From NCBI GenBank assembly GCA_945871035.1, contig CAMBUD010000021.1:1-34588 (forward strand): a stretch of 34,588 bases of DNA, read 5' to 3'. The stretch comes from Planctomicrobium piriforme (GTDB taxonomy: Bacteria; Planctomycetota; Planctomycetia; Pirellulales; UBA1268). Positions within the stretch are counted from its first letter, which is position 1. Each line of letters begins with the position of its first letter. The translations under genes and the position numbers were made by a program. Positions 1 through 7,998 of the stretch are shown piece after piece. Under the pieces are notes generated by a model. The model worked only from the letters and a program-made list of their open reading frames with translations, ran no database searches and was not told where the DNA came from.

Positions 1-477
1 GCGATCGCTTGTGCGGCAATTGGCTGGCTGGGGCTTGCCGGTTGGATGGCCGCCGTCGTTCTCCTGGGAAGTGTGGCCATGCATCTGGCCAGCACGGCAA
101 TCGGCACGCGCATGCGCGAGGCAACGGACCGTAATTTATCTCAGCACAGGCAGAGAGTGCACCGACAGCCGAAACTACCGGCCTATTCTTTGTCCCATCT
201 GCAACAACGCTCAAGCCTCGGTCGGCTGCTGCCGATTGCGACGAGTATTGGAGCGGCCTGCGGTGGCTTGGCGGGAACGCTAGCGTTTTTGTCTCTTACC
301 AACAGCACCCTCGCCGGTGCGCTGCTCGGGGGGATTTCGTCTGCCGTCATTGGCGGGCTTTTTGGATTTCTAGTGGCGAGTTTGCTAGAAATTATCCGCA
401 CGACCGTGCGTGAGGCGATCGCTGCCGAGCGGGTTGAGACTCCACGGATTGACGCTCCACTGGATCCCTTTGGATGA
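1..477 (+). CDS. Membrane protein of unknown function, 5' truncated by window edge
   Basis: The reading frame is open from the first base of the window, so the N-terminus lies outside; the visible part is about 158 residues. It shows one hydrophobic segment in roughly the first 30 visible residues, a basic, Gln/His-rich loop of about 45 residues, and then two Gly/Ala-rich hydrophobic segments (about 76-98 and 103-130) followed by a short charged tail. The Gly-rich packing of the last two helices resembles small helical-hairpin membrane proteins, but I recognise no family. An internal ATG at position 46 is a possible start only if the first helix is not part of the protein. It precedes the small basic gene at 604 by about 125 bases in the same direction. 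Confidence 0.6.
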   Translation, partial: AIACAAIGWLGLAGWMAAVVLLGSVAMHLASTAIGTRMREATDRNLSQHRQRVHRQPKLPAYSLSHLQQRSSLGRLLPIATSIGAACGGLAGTLAFLSLTNSTLAGALLGGISSAVIGGLFGFLVASLLEIIRTTVREAIAAERVETPRIDAPLDPFG

Positions 478-603
478 ACGTTGCGAGCGAGTTCCGCGGG
501 GAGGATGGCAACCCAACCGGCGGCGTGGTACAAATAGAAGTGGCTTTTTCTGCTGTTAGAGCCAGCCCATGCCCACCTCAGGACACACCGCAGGAGAAGA
601 TTG

Positions 604-702
604 ATGACCAAACCACATCGCAACTTGAAAAAGGCCAATCACGGCTCCCGACCCGCCAACAGTAAGGCGCGGCGGCTCAAGCGGAAGCACATCCGCACCT
701 AA
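604..702 (+). CDS. Small, highly basic 32-residue protein (possible ribosome-associated or RNA-binding peptide)
   Basis: A short gene: ATG at 604, TAA at 700-702, preceded by a near-ideal Shine-Dalgarno AGGAGA at 592-597 with 6-base spacing, one of the best in the window. The product has 12 Lys/Arg and 3 His among 32 residues and no acidic residue. It begins MTKPHRNLKK and ends KRKHIRT. The composition is like tiny ribosomal proteins such as bL34 or bTHX, although I cannot match it to either. It lies 25 bases upstream of the FabZ-like gene and is probably cotranscribed with it. I have an unverified impression that similar basic mini-proteins occur near fabZ in other planctomycetes. An overlapping 63-codon frame at 474-665 is a less convincing alternative, because it lacks the ribosome site and has ordinary composition. 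Confidence 0.72.
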   Translation: MTKPHRNLKKANHGSRPANSKARRLKRKHIRT

Positions 703-727
703 AGCACCCGATTGTTGGAGCCCTGCC

Positions 728-1270
728 TTGGCCCCGCGCGATTACATCATCCATCCGAGTGCTTACAACCTCGCCAACGTGATCGCAGATGTCCACGAGA
801 TCCGTCGCTGGAACAAGCAGCGGTTCGAAATGGAGCAACTGACGGCGATCATTCACGAAGACCCGGTTCGCTGTCTGTGCGTTGGCTACAAGGACATCAC
901 TCGCGATGAGTTTTGGGTGCGCGGCCACTTCCCGATCATACCGTTGATGCCAGGCGTATTGATGTGCGAAGCGGCCGCTCAGCTATCGAGCTACTTTACA
1001 CAGAAATACAATCTGCTCGATGCCAAAGTGATCGGCTTTGGTGGCCTTGAAGAGGTTCGCTTTCGCGAGCCAGTGGTGCCGGGCGACCGATTGGTGATCG
1101 CCGTCGAACGCGTGCGTGTGCGACCACGGGCAATGATCGTCTGCCGTTTTCAGGGAATTGTACGGGAGAATATCGTGGTTGACGGGATCATCAAGGGAGT
1201 TCCGCTGCCGGTCGACTACCTCCTCGAAGCCGCTGGCGAGGCACCCGACGATCAGACCGCGACCTCTTGA
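728..1270 (+). CDS. fabZ: FabZ-like 3-hydroxyacyl-ACP dehydratase (hot-dog fold)
   Basis: This 180-residue protein carries the FabZ active-site stretch GHFPIIPLMPGVLMCEAAAQ, with the catalytic His at about residue 67 and Glu at about residue 81. FabZ enzymes dehydrate (3R)-hydroxyacyl-ACP to trans-2-enoyl-ACP in type II fatty acid synthesis in the cytoplasm. The start is a TTG codon with GGAG seven bases upstream (717-720); no in-frame ATG occurs before the conserved core. It is longer than typical FabZ (about 145-150 residues), with a roughly 30-residue N-terminal extension and an acidic C-terminal tail. The usual N-terminal LPHRYPFLLVD segment is not recognisable. It may therefore be a dedicated dehydratase paralogue for a special lipid rather than the housekeeping enzyme; the symbol reflects family only. 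Confidence 0.85.
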   Translation: MAPRDYIIHPSAYNLANVIADVHEIRRWNKQRFEMEQLTAIIHEDPVRCLCVGYKDITRDEFWVRGHFPIIPLMPGVLMCEAAAQLSSYFTQKYNLLDAKVIGFGGLEEVRFREPVVPGDRLVIAVERVRVRPRAMIVCRFQGIVRENIVVDGIIKGVPLPVDYLLEAAGEAPDDQTATS

Positions 1271-1331
1271 GAACCTTGAGAACCGGTCTTTTTTTTCTTC
1301 TGCTTTGTGCCGTTCACAAACGTCTGTTCTG

Positions 1332-2021
1332 ATGCCGCGCCGTCCACCAAAAAAACCAGATCCGTTGCTCGACCTGTCGGGGCATTTGCTTGTGCTCCAG
1401 GCACTCCCCATTCCGCTCGATCCCAACACCCTCTTTATCCGTCGTGCGCCGATTGAACTCGAGGTGGGCTGCGGCAAAGGTCTGTTTCTTTCGAGCGCTT
1501 CGGCGGCAGCGCCCGATCGCAATTTTCTTGGGGCTGAGATTGTGGCTGGGTACGCCCGGCTCTGCGCTGGAAAACTTGCCCGCATCAATGCTCCAAACGC
1601 CCGCATGATCCATGGCAATGCTTTGTTTCTCGTGCACAGCATGCTGCCTGACGCCTGCCTGGCGGGTCTCCACGTTTATTTTCCCGACCCTTGGTGGAAG
1701 GCACGCCATCGCAAGCGCCGGGTACTGTCGGCAGCCTTTCTCCAACACGCTGGCCGCGTACTCAAGCCCGGTGGGCAGTTGCATGTCTGGACAGACGTCG
1801 AGGATTATTTCCGCGAATCAATGGTCATGGCGCATGCTACCGATCTGTTTGGCGACCCGCAGGAGGAGCAGACGCAATCTGCCCAACACGACCTCGACTA
1901 CCGCACGCATTTTGACCGGCGCACCCGGTTGGCAGGTGCGCCAGTCTGGCGCGCCCTGCTGCAACGCACAGACGCCGCGGCAGGATGCACCAGAGTTGAT
2001 TTACCTGCATTTCATTTGTGA
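1332..2021 (+). CDS. trmB: tRNA (guanine-N7-)-methyltransferase
   Basis: TrmB methylates N7 of G46 in the tRNA variable loop using S-adenosylmethionine. The 229-residue product has the Rossmann SAM-binding motif I (ELEVGCGKGLFL, about residues 42-53), the following NFLGAEI strand, and the family signature YFPDPWWKARHRKRR (about 116-130), whose acidic and basic residues bind tRNA and the target guanine. The frame is open back to 1158, but that upstream part overlaps the FabZ-like gene, and conserved sequence begins only after the ATG at 1332, so I chose that start. It sits 61 bases after the FabZ-like gene in the same direction and is convergent with purF. Confidence 0.93.
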   Translation: MPRRPPKKPDPLLDLSGHLLVLQALPIPLDPNTLFIRRAPIELEVGCGKGLFLSSASAAAPDRNFLGAEIVAGYARLCAGKLARINAPNARMIHGNALFLVHSMLPDACLAGLHVYFPDPWWKARHRKRRVLSAAFLQHAGRVLKPGGQLHVWTDVEDYFRESMVMAHATDLFGDPQEEQTQSAQHDLDYRTHFDRRTRLAGAPVWRALLQRTDAAAGCTRVDLPAFHL

Positions 2022-2112
2022 GACAAACGCCCGATCCGGTTCGTGGCATGCGCGGCGGCCTGTCTGTCCGGAATTCTTTTTTGTGGCAGCACTTTCCGCT
2101 GCACTCCTACGC

Positions 2113-3687
2113 CTAGCGCACCGCGGTTGCCTCATAGGTGCGGCCCGCTTCTCCGCTCGACAGTTGGTTAAGCGCAATTTTGTAGAGCTGCGCGCCTGCC
2201 GGCGTTGGATAATGACCGGTTAGGCAGGCCTGACACATCTCTACTGCATCAAATCCGATCGAGCGTGCCACTGAATCAATGGGCAGGTAGCGGAGCGAGT
2301 CGGCACCGAGCCGAGCGGCCATCGCAGCCTGAACCTCTTCGGTAAGCGGCTCGCCTCGCAAAAAAGCCGGTGCAAAGAGTTCGTCGATCGTCGACATGTC
2401 GATACCATAAAAACAGGGCGCAATGATCGGCGGACAGGCAATGCGTACGTGAATCTCTCGCACCAGTCCGAGCGATCGCATCCGCCCGAGCAACACCTTC
2501 ATGGTGGTGCTGCGCACAATTGAATCCTCAACAAGAATCACACGCTTGCCTTCGAGAACCTCACGCAGCGGGGTGTATTTTGTTTCAGCCTTTTGGCGCC
2601 GGCTTGAGGCGCCGTCGATAAACGTGCGCCCTGTGTAACGGTTGCGGATCAGACCTTCGACCGATGGGATCGAGAGCCGATACGCCATCGCATCGGCGGC
2701 AGCCTTGCTCGTGTCAGGCACTGGCACAACCACCGTATCGGCATCAATCGTGATCGTTTCCAGACGGGCGAGCTCTTCGCCGAGTCGTTTCCGGGCCAGA
2801 TAAACGCTGCGGTCGTCCATTGTGCTGGCGACGTTTGCAAAATAAACCCACTCAAAAAAACAGTGGGCCCGTTTGGAACTCTCGGCAAATCGCTCGATGC
2901 GAACCTTCGTGCCGTCCACAATGAGTGCCATCCCCGGCTCCAGTGAGCGAATCGATTCAGCCGGAAAACCCAAATTGAGAAGGGCGACGCTCTCGCTAGC
3001 AGCTGCTACGAGCGGGCCGAGTTGCGCGTATTCCATGGGGCGAATGCCGAGCGGATCGCGGGCCACAATCATGCGACCGCAGGCATCGAGCATGGCAATA
3101 TTCCAAGCACCGTCAAAGCGTTTAGAGATGGCTGCAAGCATCTCAATTGGATCGGGGTCGGCATCACCCGAAAGCTCTTTTCCAATGGCATGCATGATCA
3201 CTTCGGTGTCGTTGTCTCGCGCCAGATGGTTATCGTCGTCAGCGAGAATCTCAGCTCTCAGCGCGGGATAGTTGGCCAACTGACCGTTAAAACCAAACGC
3301 AAACCATTTTCTTTTTTGAATGTGTGGCCGTTCCAGTGGCTGGGCATAGCCGCGATCTTCGGCGCCGCAGGTGGCATAGCGGACGTGGCCAATGGCGGCC
3401 CGGCCGGTGTGCTGCTCCATCAGGCTTTCGTATTTGCCCCGATGACCCATGCGAAATACTTCGCTCACGCTCCCCACCTCTTTGTAGGTGGTGAGCAACT
3501 GGCTGCGATCGGGATTCCAAACGGTCATACCGGCCGAGAGTTGGCCGCGGTTTTGAATGTCCAACAGCATGCGCGGCACAAGGCGCGACACCTCCATGGC
3601 CCCTTGGTGAGGGCACAGAGGGCTGGGTTCTGGACTGGGCAGATGATAGATGGCCGCCAAGCCGCATTCGTGATGGAGTTCACTCAC
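2113..3687 (-). CDS. purF: Amidophosphoribosyltransferase (glutamine PRPP amidotransferase)
   Basis: PurF makes 5-phosphoribosylamine from PRPP and glutamine, the committed step of purine synthesis. The 524-residue product has an N-terminal Ntn glutaminase domain and a C-terminal phosphoribosyltransferase domain. Cys8 in [10 protein letters not shown] is the predicted nucleophile exposed after removal of a short propeptide, and GHVRYAT (about 100-106) is a glutaminase motif. The PRPP loop at about 384-395 reads [10 protein letters not shown], where most family members have DDSIVRGTT. Cys276, Cys425, Cys485 and Cys488 match the spacing of the 4Fe-4S ligands of the Bacillus-type enzyme, including the [11 protein letters not shown] ending. 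The start codon is GTG with no obvious Shine-Dalgarno site. It is divergent from proB. Confidence 0.95.
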   Translation of the reverse strand: MSELHHECGLAAIYHLPSPEPSPLCPHQGAMEVSRLVPRMLLDIQNRGQLSAGMTVWNPDRSQLLTTYKEVGSVSEVFRMGHRGKYESLMEQHTGRAAIGHVRYATCGAEDRGYAQPLERPHIQKRKWFAFGFNGQLANYPALRAEILADDDNHLARDNDTEVIMHAIGKELSGDADPDPIEMLAAISKRFDGAWNIAMLDACGRMIVARDPLGIRPMEYAQLGPLVAAASESVALLNLGFPAESIRSLEPGMALIVDGTKVRIERFAESSKRAHCFFEWVYFANVASTMDDRSVYLARKRLGEELARLETITIDADTVVVPVPDTSKAAADAMAYRLSIPSVEGLIRNRYTGRTFIDGASSRRQKAETKYTPLREVLEGKRVILVEDSIVRSTTMKVLLGRMRSLGLVREIHVRIACPPIIAPCFYGIDMSTIDELFAPAFLRGEPLTEEVQAAMAARLGADSLRYLPIDSVARSIGFDAVEMCQACLTGHYPTPAGAQLYKIALNQLSSGEAGRTYEATAVR

Positions 3688-3913
3688 TCAGAGACGCCCA
3701 CAGGAAGTCTGAACATGAAAAGTAGAACTTCTGCACTATAAACTATCGGCAGACCAATCGCGATGCCTGCCACTAACGATGCCCAAAGATCGAAAGATCG
3801 GCACGCCCTTGCTGCACGAACTTTTAGATCCCTGTGGTCGCCCCAGTCACGGCGCGAGTAGGATAGTGACACTCTGGTGTTTTTGTCTCGTTTCTCCTGC
3901 ACTCCATACCGCC

Positions 3914-5071
3914 ATGACTGAGAAACACCGTCAGGATATTGCTGCCGCTACGGGGATCGTGATTGTCAAAGTTGGAACCCGTGTCCTGACGGGACCAGAC
4001 GGTCTGTTGGACACAGGGCGAATCGAGTCTCTGGGACGGCAGTTCGACGCGCTCTTGGCAAGCGGTCGCAAAGTGGTGCTCGTGAGTTCGGGCGCCGTTG
4101 GGGCTGGCATGGGTCGCATGGGGCTCCGCACGCGACCGGAAGAACTTGCCCGCCTGCAGGCCGTAGCCGCCATTGGTCAAAGCTGTCTGATCGAGGCCTA
4201 CGAACGGGTGCTGCGCGCAAAAAACCGCCATGCAGCGCAGGTGCTGCTTGTGGCCGAAGACCTTCAGGATCGGGTGCGTTATCTCAACATCCGCAACACG
4301 CTCCGCGCCCTCCTAGATTACAAAGCCATTCCAATCATTAATGAAAACGACACCGTCAGCGTGGAGGAGTTGCGCAGTTCATTTGGTGATAACGACCGCT
4401 TGGCGGCGCTGGTGACAACCCTGCTAGGAGCCCCGCTGCTGGTGCTGCTCTCCGATGTGGATGGTCTGTTTGACCGCCATCCTTCCGAGGCCGGCGCCAC
4501 TCTGCTGTCGAGCGTGGACCGCATCGATAGCAGCATTGAATCGCTGGCCCGCGACAAGGCTGGTGGCCTATCGAAGGGGGGTATGGCAAGCAAGATTGCA
4601 GCGGCCCGAATCGTGACCGGCTCCGGTGCCAGTTGCATCATTGCCTCGGGCCGCAACGACCACGTGCTCGAGCAGATCTGCAGTGGCGAAACGGTCGGGA
4701 CCCTTTTCGTTGGCCATGAAACCACGATGCCGGCTTGGAAACGTTGGCTGGGGTGGTCGGCCGATACACGCGGCAGGCTGTTTATCGATGCAGGCGCCCG
4801 CGATGCGGTTGTGAGCGGCGGCTCAAGCCTGCTGGCAGCGGGCATCCTCAAGCTGGAGGGAACTTTTGCCACCGGCGACGTTGTCTCGCTGGCCACCGTT
4901 AACGGCCGGGAATTTGCGCGCGGACTGGTTAACTACTCCGTTGCTGAGGTGCAGCGCATCGTGGGTTTGAAAACGGAACAAATTGCCGCTGTGCTCGGCT
5001 ACTGCCCCTACGAAGAGGTGATCCATCGCGACAACCTCGCCATCATTTGCCGAGATGAGGAAGCTCTCTAG
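3914..5071 (+). CDS. proB: Glutamate 5-kinase with C-terminal PUA domain
   Basis: ProB phosphorylates glutamate to gamma-glutamyl phosphate, the first step of proline synthesis. The 385-residue product begins with the amino-acid kinase core (VIVKVGTRVLT, about 16-26), then VLVSSGAVGAGMGRMG, the substrate motif INENDTVSVEEL, FGDNDRLAALV and LLSDVDGLF. A PUA domain occupies roughly the last 100 residues (GRLFIDAGARDAVVSGGSSL onward), as in the E. coli enzyme of 367 residues. The frame is open upstream to 3779, but those 45 codons resemble no kinase sequence, so the ATG at 3914 is preferred. ProA is not adjacent. The gene ends 14 bases before the CorC-like gene and is probably cotranscribed with it. 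Confidence 0.95.
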   Translation: MTEKHRQDIAAATGIVIVKVGTRVLTGPDGLLDTGRIESLGRQFDALLASGRKVVLVSSGAVGAGMGRMGLRTRPEELARLQAVAAIGQSCLIEAYERVLRAKNRHAAQVLLVAEDLQDRVRYLNIRNTLRALLDYKAIPIINENDTVSVEELRSSFGDNDRLAALVTTLLGAPLLVLLSDVDGLFDRHPSEAGATLLSSVDRIDSSIESLARDKAGGLSKGGMASKIAAARIVTGSGASCIIASGRNDHVLEQICSGETVGTLFVGHETTMPAWKRWLGWSADTRGRLFIDAGARDAVVSGGSSLLAAGILKLEGTFATGDVVSLATVNGREFARGLVNYSVAEVQRIVGLKTEQIAAVLGYCPYEEVIHRDNLAIICRDEEAL

Positions 5072-5085
5072 AGCACACACCGGCT

Positions 5086-6375
5086 ATGCTGCAGGCACTC
5101 CTCATTGTTCTCGCGCTCATTCTGGCCAATGGATTTTTTTCCGGGGCAGAAATGGCGATCGTCGCCAGTCGCCGCGGCCGCCTGCGACAGCTTGCCGACA
5201 GAGGCGACAAAGCTGCTGCTGCCGCCATTGAATTGGCCTCGAGCCCTGATCGCTTTCTACCGACGGTGCAGATCGGCATCACGCTGGTGGGCACACTGGC
5301 GGCCGCCTACGGTGGCGACCGATTGGTGAGCGAAATCGCTCAGCGGATTTCCACCAACGTTCCGCAGTCTCTGGAGAAATTTGCCCAGCCTACTGCGCTG
5401 GTGGTATTTGTTGTGGCTCTGTCGTTCGTCACGCTTTTACTCGGTGAATTGGTCCCCAAGAGACTCGCGCTGCGGCAGGCTGAATCGGTTGCACGGGCCG
5501 TTGCACCGACGATGCAACTCTTTGCCCGGGTCGCCAAGCCACTGGTATGGCTGATGAGCGCCTCGACATCGGCGGTGCTGTTTCTGCTCGGTGCCCATAA
5601 GCAGGAAGGACCGACCGTATCGGTCGATGACATCGAACATCTCTTAGAGGCTGGTCGCGCTGAAGGGATTTTGGAGGCCGTGGAACAGGCGGTTGCCACA
5701 GAAGCCTTGCGACTCGGCGAACGCTCTGTTCGCGACATCATGCGGCCACGCATCGATCTCGACGCCCTCGACATCGACACGCCTCCTGATGAAGTTTTGG
5801 GCGCGATCGCGATGGCGGGCTATTCGCGACTGCCCGTCTACGAGGAATCGCTCGATCATGTAATCGGCTACGTCTCACTGAAAGACGTGATGCGACAAAA
5901 CTGGATGGGCTGGCCGATCCAACTGCGCAAGATTTTGCATCCAGCGCTTTTTGTTCCTGAGACAATGCCGCTCGATCGGTTGCTGGAACTCTTTCAAAAG
6001 GAGCGCAACCAACTCGCCATCGTACTGGATGAATATGGCGGCACCGAAGGGCTCGTAACAATCCAAGACGTACTGGAAGAACTCGTCGGCAAGATTCATG
6101 ACGAACACCGACAAGACGAGGCCACTGCCTTTGTGCGCCGTGAGGATGGCTCGTGGCTCGTCGACGGCAGCGCGAGCATCGAAGAACTTGCCGAACGACT
6201 GGCGGTGCGACTCGACAGCGAGCCCCGCGATTACTCAACTGTTTCTGGGCTTGTACTGACTCAACTGGAACGCATTCCATCGGTTGGAGATGCCCTGCAG
6301 TGGCGCGGGTTGACGATCGAGGTGGTCGATATGGATGGCCGCCGCATCGACAAACTGCTTGTTCGCACGCTGTAA
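5086..6375 (+). CDS. CNNM/CorC-family membrane protein (DUF21, CBS pair, CorC_HlyC domain)
   Basis: A 429-residue member of the hemolysin C/CorC/CNNM family, associated with Mg2+ and Co2+ efflux or homeostasis. The order is: an N-terminal DUF21 membrane domain with about four segments, beginning MLQALLIVLALILANGFFSG and including the family motif GITLVGTLAAAYGG; a pair of CBS domains (about 205-330; motifs VRDIMRPRIDLDAL, YSRLPVYEESLDHVIGYVSLKD, and LAIVLDEYGGTEGLVT); and a C-terminal CorC_HlyC domain (about 345-429). It starts 14 bases after proB. Family members differ in substrate, so transport of a specific ion is not established by the sequence. A 7-bp inverted repeat follows the stop codon. 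Confidence 0.92.
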   Translation: MLQALLIVLALILANGFFSGAEMAIVASRRGRLRQLADRGDKAAAAAIELASSPDRFLPTVQIGITLVGTLAAAYGGDRLVSEIAQRISTNVPQSLEKFAQPTALVVFVVALSFVTLLLGELVPKRLALRQAESVARAVAPTMQLFARVAKPLVWLMSASTSAVLFLLGAHKQEGPTVSVDDIEHLLEAGRAEGILEAVEQAVATEALRLGERSVRDIMRPRIDLDALDIDTPPDEVLGAIAMAGYSRLPVYEESLDHVIGYVSLKDVMRQNWMGWPIQLRKILHPALFVPETMPLDRLLELFQKERNQLAIVLDEYGGTEGLVTIQDVLEELVGKIHDEHRQDEATAFVRREDGSWLVDGSASIEELAERLAVRLDSEPRDYSTVSGLVLTQLERIPSVGDALQWRGLTIEVVDMDGRRIDKLLVRTL

Positions 6376-6400
6376 ACAAGCGGCACTCACCGAGCTTGTT
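6375..6400 (+). terminator. Hairpin after the CorC-like gene, possible terminator
   Basis: AACAAGC at 6375-6381 and GCTTGTT at 6394-6400 form a perfect 7-bp stem with a 12-base loop, immediately after the TAA stop. It lies between convergent genes. There is no proper U-tract, so intrinsic termination is only a guess. Confidence 0.3.
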
Positions 6401-6426
6401 CCTGTGCTGCTGCTGTTCCTGTGTTG

Positions 6427-7998
6427 CTACTGCGCCACCGTCGATGTGCGATCGAGGATGTCCTGCAGAATGAACGGCGTGGGAAGCTTTTCGTCGAGTT
6501 GCTCCAGCACCATTCGATAACGTGCGATTAATTCGGCCAACTCCTCGGCAGTGAGTTCGTCTGCTCGCAGCACTGGTGCTGCATCGAGCACCTCCCGCCA
6601 GGCTGCAAATGATTCCTCGTAGGATTTTTTTGCCGCTTGTAATTGGGCGTTTTGAAATTCCTGTTCCGCTCGCCACGCAGTCTCCCGCGCCCGTAGCGCC
6701 GGTTCGGTGACTTCCGCTTCGCAGGTGGCCCGCCAAAAATTATAGTTGACGATGTCTCGATAGCGGTCGATCATCTCGGCTGTTTCCTCGGCCTCGACGT
6801 ACCGTGCAGCAAGTTTCTTGGCTGCGTTTCGGAGGTCCGCGGGAGCAGCACTCGCCACCATTGGCCAGGTCACCTTCAGCGTGGCCTCTGCTTGGGCTAC
6901 CATTTTTTGCTCGGCCTCGGTGCGATCAATGGCAGCGGTTTGCAGCGCGTTTTCCTGCTCCGTTGTGAGGGATTCTCGCTGTAGTTTTTCCAGTGCCTGA
7001 AATTGACCCGGCAGCAGTTGTTCGATTTCTGCCGCCATTTGCTCGGCACGAGTGAGTTCTGCCTCGCGCAGACCCAAGCGAATCGGTACATCCCAAGATG
7101 TTGGAATCTCCCGCACTGAATAACGCCGCATTTCGTCACCGGCGAGCGTCCATGCATCGCGCAGAGCGGGCCCAAACGTCCCGTCCTGTTCGAGGGAGCG
7201 AGCGTAATTGATTGCCGTCATCATCGGTTCGCCGTGGAAGATGAGCGCGGTCGTCCGCAGCGGAACGCCCGAGTCGGCTAGTTGTTGCGCTCCGAGATAT
7301 TTTTCGCGTGCCACGAGCCAGTTATCCCGTTCTGGCAATGTGCGGCCCGGCCGATCGCGGTCATGAAAATCGTCGTCGGCCTTGAAGAGCCGGCGATACT
7401 GTTTCTTTTCATCCGCCTTGCCGATCTTGTGGCCGATGAACCAGCCCATGCGACCGAGCAGGCGGGGTTCACGCTGGTTGAAGGCAATTCCCTGCCTGAG
7501 AAACTCGATTCCCTTCATCACCCACGCGTAGCGATCGTGGTAGTCATCAAACTCAACTGAAATATTGTAGGAGAGGTTATGGGCTTGAAAATCCCAGATG
7601 GAGTAAAAGTTGGGCTGTAATTTTATCATCTGCTCAAGCGTTGCTGATAAGTTTGTCCAGTCTTCAACCTTCTTGTAGTGGTTGGCACGGTCCCAGAGAA
7701 GAGTGACGGCAATGTTTTTTAGACCGAGCGTTGCCAATCGAATTGTTTCACTCGTCGGATCGATCTCGCCGAGGTTTGCCTGCGAAAGACCAAACTGTGT
7801 TCTGAGGCGGGCAAGGTAGCCGCCCGGACTGGATGAATCTGCCGGTTGACTGAGGGCCGAGAGCGGCACTAGCATCGCTGCGATCAGCACGAGAGCCACG
7901 AGGGTCTCGGAATGCAGTCCCAACCAAAATCCTTTCTTTGTCTTGGCCGCTCCAAGCTGGACAGACAAAACACGCTGCGGATGATCGGGCAAACTCAT
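6427..7998 (-). CDS. Membrane-anchored coiled-coil protein of an ABC exporter operon, function unknown
   Basis: The chosen ATG at 7998 overlaps the permease stop as ATGA and has GAGGTGG a few bases upstream, which indicates translational coupling; an in-frame start at 8025 would lie inside the permease gene. The product of 523 residues has a single hydrophobic segment near the N-terminus (LVALVLIAAMLVPLSAL) that could be a signal anchor. A roughly 250-residue mixed region with many aromatic residues follows. The C-terminal half is rich in Ala, Glu, Gln and Arg and probably forms long helices or coiled coil (about 320-500). I do not recognise a named family. Its position as the last gene of an ATPase-permease-accessory operon suggests a periplasm-facing or membrane-associated partner of the exporter. 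Confidence 0.8.
   Translation of the reverse strand: MSLPDHPQRVLSVQLGAAKTKKGFWLGLHSETLVALVLIAAMLVPLSALSQPADSSSPGGYLARLRTQFGLSQANLGEIDPTSETIRLATLGLKNIAVTLLWDRANHYKKVEDWTNLSATLEQMIKLQPNFYSIWDFQAHNLSYNISVEFDDYHDRYAWVMKGIEFLRQGIAFNQREPRLLGRMGWFIGHKIGKADEKKQYRRLFKADDDFHDRDRPGRTLPERDNWLVAREKYLGAQQLADSGVPLRTTALIFHGEPMMTAINYARSLEQDGTFGPALRDAWTLAGDEMRRYSVREIPTSWDVPIRLGLREAELTRAEQMAAEIEQLLPGQFQALEKLQRESLTTEQENALQTAAIDRTEAEQKMVAQAEATLKVTWPMVASAAPADLRNAAKKLAARYVEAEETAEMIDRYRDIVNYNFWRATCEAEVTEPALRARETAWRAEQEFQNAQLQAAKKSYEESFAAWREVLDAAPVLRADELTAEELAELIARYRMVLEQLDEKLPTPFILQDILDRTSTVAQ

Noticed and set aside
474..665. A 63-codon frame overlapping the basic mini-protein
   Set aside because: It has no clear ribosome-binding site and ordinary low-complexity composition; the frame at 604-702 has better start signals and a distinctive product.
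5738..6736. A 332-codon open frame on the minus strand spanning the CorC-like gene end
   Set aside because: It overlaps two well-supported genes, is Arg/Ser/Gly-rich without domain structure, and has no ribosome-binding site.
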